Notes under the pieces: generated by a model
What the model was told of the DNA's origin: nothing
The model's database searches: none
The model's input: only the letters and a program-made list of their open reading frames with translations
Source of the DNA: CAZBGL01 sp964491375
GTDB taxonomy: Bacteria > Desulfobacterota > Deferrisomatia > Deferrisomatales > Deferrisomataceae
Length of the DNA: 14,286 nt
Direction of reading: 5' to 3'
Assembly: GCA_964491375.1 (NCBI GenBank)
Contig: CAZBGL010000133.1
Span: forward strand, 1-14,286
Made by a program: the position numbers and the translations under genes
Shown here: positions 1-7,564 of the stretch, one piece after another
How the letters are laid out: each line of letters starts with the position of its first letter
How positions within the stretch are numbered: the stretch's first letter is position 1

Positions 1-39
1 GCGGTGAGGCGTGCGCTCGGGTTGGGGTGACGTCCGCCC

Positions 40-2292
40 CTACTCCCCGGTCTCCCTGTACGTGCAGCCCTTCCGGGGGCAGCGCACCGTGACGGCGCCT
101 CCCCGGGCGGCCTTTTCCACCAGAAAGGGGTGGCCGCACTCGGGGCACTCCCGGGGCACGGGCCGGTCCCAGAGCACGTAGTCGCAGTCCGGATACCGGT
201 CGCACCCGTAAAAGGTGCGGCCGCGTTTGCTGCGCTTTTCCACGAGCTCCCCGCCGCACCCCTCCCGGGGGCACGCCACGCCCGAGCCCACGGGCGCCGT
301 GTGCCGGCAGTCCGGATACCGGGTGCACGCCTTGAACCGGCCGTAACGGCCCGTGCGGATCACGAGCTCTGCCCCGCACTCCGGACAGTGCTCACCGGTG
401 GGCTCCCCGTTCACCACCCGGATCGAGCCGTCCGCGTCGCGCTCGAACCCCTTGGTGTTCCGGCACTGGGGATAGGCCGAGCAGGCCAGGAAGAACCCGT
501 TGCGTCCCCACCGGATCACCATGGGCTGCCCGCACCGGTCGCACGGGATGTCGGTGGGCTCCCGGATCTCCTTGATGTTGCGCATCTCCCGGCTGGCCCG
601 CTCCACGGTGCGGGAGAACGGCGCGTAGAAGTTTCGCAGGAGGTCCCGCCAGTCGCGCTTTCCCTCCTCCACCCGGTCCAGTTCGGCCTCCATCTGGGCG
701 GTGAACCCCACGTCCATCACCTGGGGGAAGCTCTCCACGAGCAGGTCGTTGACGATGACCCCCAGTTCCGTGGGCACGAACCGGCGGTTCTCCACCTTCA
801 CGTAGCCCCGGTCCCGCAGTGTGGACAGGATCTGGGCGTAGGTGGATGGGCGACCGATGCCCTTCTCCTCCAGCTCCTTGACCAGAGTGGACTCGGTGTA
901 TCGGGGGGGCGGCTGGGTGAACTTCTGCTGGAGCGCCACGCCGAGGCACCGGAGCTCCTCCCCCTCGGGCAGGTCCGGGAGCCGTCCGTCTCCTGGCTCG
1001 GGTTCCTCGGGCGGTTCGTCCGTGCCCTCCACGTACACCGCCATGAACCCGGGGAACCGCATCACGGTGCCCGTGGCCCGGAACCCGAAGGGGCCGGCCT
1101 CGATCTCGAACACGGTCTCGTCGAAGAGCGCCGGCTGCATCTGGCAGGCGACGAAGCGGTCCCAGATCAGTTTGTACAGCCGGAACGCGTCGGGGTCCAG
1201 GAACGGCTGGACCCGTTCCGGCGGGTACTCCATGGAGGTGGGCCGGATGGCCTCGTGGGCGTCCTGGGCGCCCTTTCGGGCCCGGTACACGTTGGGTCGG
1301 TCCGGGAGGTGGTCCGGGCCGTAACGCGAGCGGATGAACGCCCGGCACGCGGCCACCGCCTCGTCGGAGAGGCGCGTGGAGTCCGTGCGCATGTAGGTGA
1401 TCAGGCCCACGGGCTGGCCCTCCACGTCCACGCCCTCGTAGAGGCGTTGGGCCAGGGTCATGGTCTTCCGGGCCGAGAAGCGCAGCTTGCGGAACGCCTC
1501 GCGCTGGAGGGTGGAGGTGATGAACGGGGGCGAGGGGTTCCTCCGCCGTTCCTTCCGCTCCACCTTCGCCAGCCGGAACGGGACACCGGCCAGTTTTTCC
1601 CGGATCGCCTCGGCCTCTTCCCCGGTACCGACCCGGGCGGGCCTTCCGCCGATGCGCCGTAGGCGGGCCCGGAAGGGGGGCGGGACCGACCCCTCCAGAT
1701 CCGCCTCCACCAGCCAGTACTCCTCGGGGCGGAACGCCTGGATCTCGCGCTCCCGCTCCACCACGAGCCGGAGCGCGACGGACTGCACCCGGCCCGCCGA
1801 CAGCCCCCGGCGCACCTTGTCCCACAAGATGGGACTGATCTGGTAGCCGACGAGCCGATCCAGGATGCGGCGGGCCTGCTGGGCGTTGTACCGGTTGGGA
1901 TCCAGCGGACCGGGGCGCCTCAGGGCCTCCTGGACGCCCTTCTTGGTGATCTCGTGGATCATGACCCGATAGATGGGTTTGTCCCCTCGCTTGGGCCGGA
2001 TCTCCTCCGCGATGTGCCAAGCGATGGCCTCGCCTTCCCGGTCGGGGTCCGGGGCGAGGTACACCACCTCCGCTTCCTTGGCCGCCTGTTTCAGCCGTTG
2101 GAGAACCTTGCCCTTGCCCCGGATCACGCTGTATTTGGGCTGGAACCCGCCCTCCACGTCCACGCCCAGCTCGTTCTTGGGCAGGTCCTTGACGTGCCCC
2201 ACGCTGGCTTCCACCCGGAAGTCCTTGCCCAGGTACCCCTTGAGGGTCCGGGCCTTGGCCGGGCTTTCCACGATAAGCAGCGATTTGCCCAT
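40..2292 (-). CDS. topA: DNA topoisomerase I (type IA)
   Basis: The protein relaxes negatively supercoiled DNA by cutting one strand through a tyrosyl-DNA intermediate. It is 750 residues long. The N-terminal Toprim domain shows LIVESPAKA with Glu9 and the metal-binding DPDRE at residues 82-86. The catalytic tyrosine is Tyr300 in GLITYMRTDS. GRVQS, PSTYA and GRPS-type motifs of the cleavage core follow in order. The C-terminus from Cys584 carries four zinc-ribbon repeats, each with paired cysteines; the fourth (CPECG to CPRKGC) is the most diverged. The ATG at 2292 is supported by AAGGA about 8 nt upstream and by the standard MGKSLLIVESPAKA beginning. It is the last visible gene of the minus-strand operon, 42 bp after smg. 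Only 39 bp of the window lie beyond the stop and no terminator is visible there, so the operon may continue off the left edge. Confidence 0.98.
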   Translation of the reverse strand: MGKSLLIVESPAKARTLKGYLGKDFRVEASVGHVKDLPKNELGVDVEGGFQPKYSVIRGKGKVLQRLKQAAKEAEVVYLAPDPDREGEAIAWHIAEEIRPKRGDKPIYRVMIHEITKKGVQEALRRPGPLDPNRYNAQQARRILDRLVGYQISPILWDKVRRGLSAGRVQSVALRLVVEREREIQAFRPEEYWLVEADLEGSVPPPFRARLRRIGGRPARVGTGEEAEAIREKLAGVPFRLAKVERKERRRNPSPPFITSTLQREAFRKLRFSARKTMTLAQRLYEGVDVEGQPVGLITYMRTDSTRLSDEAVAACRAFIRSRYGPDHLPDRPNVYRARKGAQDAHEAIRPTSMEYPPERVQPFLDPDAFRLYKLIWDRFVACQMQPALFDETVFEIEAGPFGFRATGTVMRFPGFMAVYVEGTDEPPEEPEPGDGRLPDLPEGEELRCLGVALQQKFTQPPPRYTESTLVKELEEKGIGRPSTYAQILSTLRDRGYVKVENRRFVPTELGVIVNDLLVESFPQVMDVGFTAQMEAELDRVEEGKRDWRDLLRNFYAPFSRTVERASREMRNIKEIREPTDIPCDRCGQPMVIRWGRNGFFLACSAYPQCRNTKGFERDADGSIRVVNGEPTGEHCPECGAELVIRTGRYGRFKACTRYPDCRHTAPVGSGVACPREGCGGELVEKRSKRGRTFYGCDRYPDCDYVLWDRPVPRECPECGHPFLVEKAARGGAVTVRCPRKGCTYRETGE

Positions 2293-2334
2293 GGAACGCG
2301 TCCTTGGTCCGCTCTTGGGGCTCGGAGCGGGTCC

Positions 2335-2805
2335 TCAGTGGTAAACGTCCTCCAGCCTGCCCTCCAATACGCACCGCACCACCCGTTCGTCCACGCCCGG
2401 CTGGCCCAGCAGGGCCAGGGCGGCCAGGACCCGCACCTCCTCCAGCCCCACGCAGGGCAGGTCCAGATGGGTGGCCCGCTCGTACACGGTTTCACGCAGC
2501 CGGGCGTCCAGAATGCCGGCGCGCTCCAGCCGAAGGAGGAACCCCCGGGCCTCCGGTGACAGGCGCAGAGCCTCTTCCGTGGTGGGCACCCGCACCGAAG
2601 CCGGTGGTGCCTCCGCCTCCACCGGGAGCGCCGCGCCCCGCTCCCGCAGTCGGCGCAGCCACGCCAGGGCCCGGTCCACGTCCTCCTCCTCAAACCCCAC
2701 GTCGAGCAGCTCGTCCCGGAGCTCCTCGGGATCCCGGCCTGCTCCGCGCTCCGCGCCGAAGCGGCGGGTGATATAGGCCACCACCTCGAACAACCGTCCC
2801 TTCAT
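2335..2805 (-). CDS. smg: Smg / DUF494 family protein
   Basis: This 156-residue protein matches the Smg (DUF494) family, whose molecular function is not established. Family signs are the MKGRLFEVVAYI start, an acidic helical region (GFEEEDVDRALAWLRRL), the TTEEALRLSPEARGFL block in the middle, and a C-terminal LEGRLEDVYH that resembles the end of E. coli Smg. The start is placed at the ATG at 2805, because residues of the frame upstream of it (to 2868) are Gly/Arg-rich, overlap dprA and look non-coding. It lies 22 bp downstream of dprA and 42 bp upstream of topA. A dprA-smg neighbourhood is recurrent in proteobacteria, and this context strengthens the call. No catalytic motif or membrane segment is visible. 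Confidence 0.93.
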   Translation of the reverse strand: MKGRLFEVVAYITRRFGAERGAGRDPEELRDELLDVGFEEEDVDRALAWLRRLRERGAALPVEAEAPPASVRVPTTEEALRLSPEARGFLLRLERAGILDARLRETVYERATHLDLPCVGLEEVRVLAALALLGQPGVDERVVRCVLEGRLEDVYH

Positions 2806-2827
2806 CCGCCGTCTGCCTCCGTCGGAG

Positions 2828-3931
2828 TCATCCCCGGGAATAACGTTTTCCCGGCCATTCCTGCACACATCCCAGCAGCGTCAGCTCCATCAGCCCGGCC
2901 GCGGCCTCGGCGGGGCTCATTCCCGCGCGTTCCGCCACCTCGTCGATGTGCCGGGGTTCGGTCCCCAGGGCCTCCCACAGCCCCGCGAGCCCCGAGGGCA
3001 CAACAGGGCCCGCTTGCCGGCAGGGGGCTGGGCCCCCCCCGGACGCGGGGGGGAGTTCCTCGATCACGTCATCCACCGATTCGACCAGCTTGGCACCCTG
3101 CTTGATCAGCGACAGGGTGCCCCGGGAGGTCTCGTAACCCGGCCTTCCCGGCACGGCGAACACCTCCCGTCCCTGATCGAGGGCATGCCGGGCGGTGATG
3201 AGGGACCCGCTGCGGGCTGCGGCCTCCACCACGACCACGCCCAGGCTGAGCCCGCTGATCAAGCGGTTCCGCCTGGGAAAGTGCCCCGGCATGGCCGGGG
3301 TGCCGAAGGGAAACTCGCTGACCAGCACCCCCCTGGCCCGGATCCTCCGGGCCAGGGGCTGTCGCCAGCCGGGCGGCACGATGTCGATGCCCCATCCGAG
3401 CACCGCCACCGTCACCCCTCCGGCCCCCAGCGCTCCCTCGTGGGCCGCCGAGTCGATTCCCCTGGCCATCCCGCTGACCACGGCGAGGCCCCGCTCCGAC
3501 AGGTCGCGGCCCAGCCGGTAGGCGAACCGCAACCCGAACTCGGTGGCGTCCCGGCTCCCCACCACGGCCACCGCCGGGCGGTAGAGCGCCGAGACGTTTC
3601 CGGCCGCGTACAGCACCGGTGGGGGATCGGACAACTGTGCCAGGATCTGCGGGTATCCCCGCCCCCCGTAGTGGAGGATCTCCACCCCCAGACGCCGTGC
3701 CCGGGCGAGCTCGGCCTCGGCGAACTCCCTTCGGTTCGCAGCCTCCCGTATCCGCGCGGCCAGCCGGGGAGAGGCGCCGGCCCTGCAGAGCGCCCCTTCC
3801 GAGGCGGACAGAACCGCCCCGGGCGAACCGAACGCGTCCACCAGAAGACGGAACCCTCTGTCCCCCAACCCCCGCACGGATCGCAGGAGGATCGCGTGGA
3901 GGACCGAGGAGGTTGCGCACCGTGTTCCCAT
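2828..3931 (-). CDS. dprA: DNA-processing protein DprA (Smf)
   Basis: DprA binds incoming single-stranded DNA during natural transformation and loads RecA; many non-competent bacteria also keep it. The 367-residue protein has a helical N-terminal region (about 1-80) and then a Rossmann-like DprA core. The core shows AVVGSRDATEFG, SGMARGIDSAAHEGAL, FPRRNRLISGLS and the SGSLITARHALDQGREVFAVPG block. A Pro/Gly-rich linker leads to a C-terminal winged-helix-like domain (HIDEVAERAGMSPAEAAAGLMELTLLG). The ATG at 3931 was chosen because a G-rich stretch (GGGGGTGAC) directly precedes it and the residues upstream look non-coding. In-frame ATGs at 3961 and 3985 remain possible. It lies 63 bp after priA and 22 bp before smg. 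The linker is coded by adjacent C7 and G8 runs at about 3033-3053. Confidence 0.96.
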   Translation of the reverse strand: MGTRCATSSVLHAILLRSVRGLGDRGFRLLVDAFGSPGAVLSASEGALCRAGASPRLAARIREAANRREFAEAELARARRLGVEILHYGGRGYPQILAQLSDPPPVLYAAGNVSALYRPAVAVVGSRDATEFGLRFAYRLGRDLSERGLAVVSGMARGIDSAAHEGALGAGGVTVAVLGWGIDIVPPGWRQPLARRIRARGVLVSEFPFGTPAMPGHFPRRNRLISGLSLGVVVVEAAARSGSLITARHALDQGREVFAVPGRPGYETSRGTLSLIKQGAKLVESVDDVIEELPPASGGGPAPCRQAGPVVPSGLAGLWEALGTEPRHIDEVAERAGMSPAEAAAGLMELTLLGCVQEWPGKRYSRG

Positions 3932-3994
3932 GTCACCCCCGCCGGGCCGGTCGCGTACCATAGATCCGCCGCCCCGGGATTGCAAGGCGGCACG

Positions 3995-6403
3995 CTACAA
4001 CACGCTCACCGGATCCACGTCCACCACGACCCTCACGGCGCGGTTCTCAGACAGGTGCCCTCCGTCCCGAAGGGCGTGGAGCAGTCGGACGAGGGGCCCC
4101 GGCCTCGGCCCCGGGGCCCGCAGGAGCAACTGGTATCTCCATCGGCCCCGGAGCCGCTCGATCGGGGCCGGCGCAGGGCCCAGGATCTCCACCCCCAGGG
4201 CGCGGGCCGGCCCCGAGGCCGCCCGGGCCAGAGCCCACGCCCGGTCCTGGGCGCGTTCCGCCTCGCGTGCGGACACGTGGATCAGGGCCAGGCGCCGGAA
4301 CGGGGGGTACCCGGCCCGCCGCCTGGCCGCAAGTTCCTCCCGCGCGAAGGCGGCGTAGTCCCCCGCGACCACGGCCTGAAGCACCGGATGATCCGGCCGC
4401 CGGGTCTGCACGAACACCCGCCCGGGGCGCTCCTCCCGTCCGGCCCGCCCCGCGACCTGGGTCAGCATCTGGAACGTGGACTCCGCGGCCCGGAAGTCCG
4501 GAAAGTGGAGTCCCAGGTCCGCGTCCACCACCCCCACCACGGTGAGCCGGGGAAAGTGGTGGCCCTTGGCCACCATCTGGGTGCCCACGAGGATGTCCGC
4601 CTCCTGGCGGCGGAACGCCTCCAGGGCGGCCCGGACCCGCTCCGCGGGTCCGGCGTCCCGGTCGAGCCGGATCACCCCCGCCCCGGGCCACCGGGCCCGC
4701 GCGGCCTCTGCCAGACGCTGGGTGCCCGTGCCCGCGGGCCGGAGGGCGGGCTCCCCGCAGCCCGGGCAACGCGCGGGCACGTCCCTGCGGATCCCGCAGT
4801 AATGGCACAGGAGAAACGCAGCCCCCGGGGCCCTGTGGACCGTCAGTCCGATGGCGCAGCGGGGGCAGTGCAGGGCCTCACCGCATCCCGAGCACACGAG
4901 CACCGGGCTGAACCCCCGCCGGTTGAGAAACAGCAGGGCCTGCTCCCCTCGGGTCAGGGCCTGCTCCACGGCAGCGATCAGGGGCTTGGACAGGAGCACC
5001 GGCCGGCCCCGCCGGCGCTCTTCGGCCCGTATGTCCACGAGCCGGATCCCGGGCGTTTCGGCCCCTCCCACCCGCCGTGGCAGCTCGAACAGCAGGTAGG
5101 GGCCGGCCCGGGTCCTCCACAGCGTCTCCACGTCCGGCGTGGCCGAGCCCAGGATCGCCACGGCCCCGTGCTGCCTCGCCCGGTAGAGCGCCACGTGCTT
5201 GGCGTGGTACCGGAGCCCTTCTTCCTGCTTGTAGGCCGGATCGTGCTCTTCGTCCACCACGACCACCCCCAGGCGGTCCAGGGGGGCGAACACGGCCGAC
5301 CGGGCTCCCAGGACCACCCGGGCCTCGCCCCGACGGATCCGTTCCCATTGGAGGGCCCGCTCGCGTTCCCCCAGGCCGCTGTGGAGCACCGCCACCCGTG
5401 ATCCGAACCGGATGAGCACGCGCCCCAGCAACTGGGGGGTGAGCCCGATCTCGGGTACGAGCAGGAGCACGCCCCGGCCCCGCGCCAGGGCGGCTGCTGC
5501 GGCCCGCAGGTAGACCTCGGTCTTACCGCTTCCCGTGACCCCCTGGAGCACCACGGTCCGAAACGCTTCCTCATCGAGGGCGCGCTCCACGGCCCGGACC
5601 ACGGCTCGTTGGGGTTCCGTGAGCCCGGGGGGGGGCGGGGCGTCCGGGGTGAGGCTCCACGAGATCGGGTCGGAAGGGCAGGGTGGCCGTTCCAGGCGCG
5701 CCACCCATCCCCGGCACACGGCCCGGCGGAGGGCGTCGCGGGACACACCCCGGGCCGCGAGGGCCCAGGCCGGGAGCGGTCCTTCGGCCAAGGCCCGGAG
5801 CGCTTCGGCCTGGCGCGGGCTGCGGGCCTCGATCTCGTCCGGGGAAGGGGCGTCGGGTTCCAGCCGGAACCACGTTTCCCTCCTCGGACCCCGAGCGTCC
5901 ACCCTCCAGCAGCGCGCCACCACGCCGGCGGCGACCAACCGGGCCAGGACCCGGCGCTCCCCGGGCGAGAACCGGGACGCCGGAAGTTCCCCGCACCGGG
6001 CGATCCGTTCCCAGAGCCGCCGTTCCTCGCGGGAGAGGGTTTCCGGAGCGCCTCCGTCGCAGGCCCGGTACACCGGCCGGGCCCTGGGCCGGAGTGCGGC
6101 CGGCAGCATCCGCGCCAGCGCCTCCCCGGGGGGATGCACGTAGTAACGCGCCATCCACAGACCCAGGGCCACCAGGTCGGTGGGCAGCATCGGGAGGGGG
6201 TCCAGCACCTCCAGGATGTCCCGGAGTCCGTCCACGGGGGGCCCGGGGGCGAATCCCACCACGATCCCGGCCGCCCGGGTCCGTCCCAGGGGCACCACGC
6301 ACCGCGTCCCCACCTGGACGTCCCCTTCCAGATGGGGGGGCACCCCGTAGGACAGGGGTTGGGGCACGGGGCGGGCCACCGCCACCTGGGCACAGCGCCT
6401 CAT
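3995..6403 (-). CDS. priA: Primosomal protein N' (replication restart helicase PriA)
   Basis: PriA recognises abandoned replication forks, unwinds the lagging strand 3' to 5' and starts primosome assembly. The protein has 802 residues, slightly longer than E. coli PriA. The N-terminal DNA-binding domain is recognisable (VAVARPVPQPLSYGVP, RCVVPLGRTRAAGIVVG). Walker A is GVTGSGKT with Lys294, Walker B is DEEH at 384-387, and motif III is GSATPD. A zinc-binding insert runs from Cys504 to about Cys549 with four CxxC pairs (CSGC, CPRC, CHYC, CPGC). Helicase motifs V/VI appear as GTQMVAKGHHFP and QVAGRAGR. The ATG at 6403 fits the start of the conserved domain; an in-frame ATG at 6481 would overlap the preceding gene. 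The residues coded near 5627-5635 contain a proline run over a G9/C9 homopolymer. Confidence 0.97.
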   Translation of the reverse strand: MRRCAQVAVARPVPQPLSYGVPPHLEGDVQVGTRCVVPLGRTRAAGIVVGFAPGPPVDGLRDILEVLDPLPMLPTDLVALGLWMARYYVHPPGEALARMLPAALRPRARPVYRACDGGAPETLSREERRLWERIARCGELPASRFSPGERRVLARLVAAGVVARCWRVDARGPRRETWFRLEPDAPSPDEIEARSPRQAEALRALAEGPLPAWALAARGVSRDALRRAVCRGWVARLERPPCPSDPISWSLTPDAPPPPGLTEPQRAVVRAVERALDEEAFRTVVLQGVTGSGKTEVYLRAAAAALARGRGVLLLVPEIGLTPQLLGRVLIRFGSRVAVLHSGLGERERALQWERIRRGEARVVLGARSAVFAPLDRLGVVVVDEEHDPAYKQEEGLRYHAKHVALYRARQHGAVAILGSATPDVETLWRTRAGPYLLFELPRRVGGAETPGIRLVDIRAEERRRGRPVLLSKPLIAAVEQALTRGEQALLFLNRRGFSPVLVCSGCGEALHCPRCAIGLTVHRAPGAAFLLCHYCGIRRDVPARCPGCGEPALRPAGTGTQRLAEAARARWPGAGVIRLDRDAGPAERVRAALEAFRRQEADILVGTQMVAKGHHFPRLTVVGVVDADLGLHFPDFRAAESTFQMLTQVAGRAGREERPGRVFVQTRRPDHPVLQAVVAGDYAAFAREELAARRRAGYPPFRRLALIHVSAREAERAQDRAWALARAASGPARALGVEILGPAPAPIERLRGRWRYQLLLRAPGPRPGPLVRLLHALRDGGHLSENRAVRVVVDVDPVSVL

Positions 6404-6458
6404 GGACTGTCCGGCCGGTGAAGGGATTGGGTCTGAACGGCGCACCCGGGGTCGGCGC

Positions 6459-7136
6459 TCAGAATGCGCGGCGCCAGTCATCGGGCAGCGGGAGAGCCCG
6501 CTCCGGCCGTGCGCCGGGATCGGCTTCCGGCGGGCCGGTGAGGTGCATCACCGGCCCGTCCGACATCTCCAGGCGTTCCGGCCAGCCCCCGGGGCCTCGC
6601 CCGGCCATCCGCACGGAGGGCGCGGGCGGCAACACCACCCGGCACGGCCTGAGGGGTTTCCGGGCGAACCACACCTGGGGGAGTTCGGGCTCGGCCTCGC
6701 CGCGCGCCCCCAGGGTCACCACGATCCCGTCGGCCGAACAGCCGTCCCGTGCGTACCCCGTGCGGGACAGGTCCACGCCCAGGCGCTGGAACACCGCGGC
6801 CAGTTCCTGGGGAGAGGTGTCCGAAAAGAGGAGCAGGGCCACACCGACCGATTCCGGCAGATCCTCCGCCTCCCCCCCCGCGGGCGCCCACCGGGCCTGG
6901 CCCGCCTCGTCCAGCCGCACCCATCCCCTGGATCCGTCGGTCTCGGCGGGTACCCGGAGCGGTGGAGGGGGGGCGTGGGGACGGACCCGGACCCACCGCC
7001 GCAACGTCTGGGCCGGGGGGACCAGGTAACCCGTGAGCCCGGGCCACAGGGCAGCCAGCAACAGGGCCGTTCCGGCCCGCCGGGCTATATGCCGGCCTTT
7101 TCGCGCTGCTCGGATTCGCTCTTGCAGTCGATGCAC
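6459..7136 (-). CDS. Uncharacterised protein with N-terminal hydrophobic segment
   Basis: I do not recognise this protein (up to 225 residues). An Arg/Lys-rich N-terminus (RKGRHIARRAG) is followed by a hydrophobic stretch (TALLLAALWPGLTGYLV, about residues 23-39), which suggests a signal peptide or single membrane anchor. The rest would then be periplasmic. That part is Pro/Arg/Gly-rich and shows no catalytic motif; it has two cysteines, one in a short RDGCSADG stretch and one in RPCRVVLPP. The ATG at 7136 overlaps dksA by 52 bp and has no clear ribosome site. A TTG at 7061, just before the hydrophobic stretch, is an alternative. It ends 55 bp before priA, so it is probably cotranscribed with dksA and priA. 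The long open frame between two same-strand genes argues that it is real; without it there would be a 680 bp gap. Confidence 0.65.
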   Translation of the reverse strand: MHRLQERIRAARKGRHIARRAGTALLLAALWPGLTGYLVPPAQTLRRWVRVRPHAPPPPLRVPAETDGSRGWVRLDEAGQARWAPAGGEAEDLPESVGVALLLFSDTSPQELAAVFQRLGVDLSRTGYARDGCSADGIVVTLGARGEAEPELPQVWFARKPLRPCRVVLPPAPSVRMAGRGPGGWPERLEMSDGPVMHLTGPPEADPGARPERALPLPDDWRRAF

Positions 7137-7444
7137 TGGGTCGTCACAGGCCGGGCCAGGAGGCGCTTCTCCCCGATCTCCTCGCCGCAGGTCTCGCAGA
7201 TCCCGTAGGTGCCCTCGTCGATCCTCCGGAGGGCCTCCTGGATCTTCACGATCAGCTTGCGCTCCCGGTCGCGGATGCGCAACTGGAAAGCGCGGTCCGA
7301 TTCGGCCGCAGCCCGGTCCGTGGGGTCGGCGAACGGCTCCTCCCCCCCGATCATCTCGGTCATCGTGGCCCGGGCCTCCCCGAGCAGCGCATCGAGGCGA
7401 TCCTGGAGGATCTTGCGGAAGTGTTCCAGCTTGGCAGGATCCAT
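7085..7444 (-). CDS. dksA: DksA/TraR-type RNA polymerase-binding transcription factor
   Basis: DksA enters the RNA polymerase secondary channel and, with ppGpp, shifts transcription during the stringent response. The 119-residue protein is shorter than E. coli DksA (151 residues) but keeps its key parts. The coiled-coil tip is DPTDRA, where Asp40, Asp43 and Ala45 correspond to the functional Asp71, Asp74 and Ala76 of the E. coli protein. The second coil reads RDRERKLIVKIQEAL. A complete C4 zinc finger follows: Cys83, Cys86, Cys104 and Cys107 (CETC then CIDC). The ATG at 7444 is preceded by GAGGGA with 6 nt spacing; upstream ATGs at 7465 and 7483 lack this. It is the first gene of the minus operon, under the promoter at about 7527-7556. 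Confidence 0.95.
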   Translation of the reverse strand: MDPAKLEHFRKILQDRLDALLGEARATMTEMIGGEEPFADPTDRAAAESDRAFQLRIRDRERKLIVKIQEALRRIDEGTYGICETCGEEIGEKRLLARPVTTQCIDCKSESEQREKAGI

Positions 7445-7496
7445 GGCGTGTCCCTCATGCAGCATCCGGATCGCCCGGCACACCCGGGGCCCGGTA

Positions 7497-7505
7497 TGGT
7501 ATCAT
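7497..7505 (+). promoter_or_regulatory. Candidate extended -10 promoter for the outer-membrane barrel gene
   Basis: The plus strand carries TGGTATCAT, an extended -10 with five of six -10 bases matching consensus. No convincing -35 is visible about 17 bp upstream (GGCACA). Initiation would fall near 7512 and leave a leader of about 53 nt before the ATG at 7565. This promoter would point toward the dksA promoter rather than away from it. Confidence 0.4.
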
Positions 7506-7526
7506 CATCGGCACGGAGAACGAATA

Positions 7527-7556
7527 ATTATAGCAGCCTCCTTCCACATCGAGGAA
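7527..7556 (-). promoter_or_regulatory. Candidate promoter of the dksA-topA operon
   Basis: Read on the minus strand, a consensus TATAAT occupies 7532-7527 and is preceded by TGC, giving an extended -10 (TGnTATAAT). A weak -35 (TTCCTC) lies at 7556-7551 with an 18 bp spacer. It sits in the only AT-rich patch of the region. Transcription would begin near 7520, giving a leader of about 75 nt before the dksA ATG at 7444. The match is by eye; no start-site data are available. Confidence 0.6.
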
Positions 7557-7564
7557 CCCTTGCC

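Noticed and set aside
1..39. Possible terminator or next gene start beyond topA (GGGG...CCCC around GACGTC)
   Set aside because: The stem is only four base pairs with a long loop and no T-run, and no start codon is visible in 39 bp.
2948..5401. 817-codon plus-strand open frame opposite dprA and priA, and similar long frames at 130-1662, 5683-7029 and 392-2374
   Set aside because: They lie wholly antisense to or out of frame with clear conserved genes, have Pro/Gly/Arg/His-rich composition with no motifs, and are expected in DNA of this GC content.
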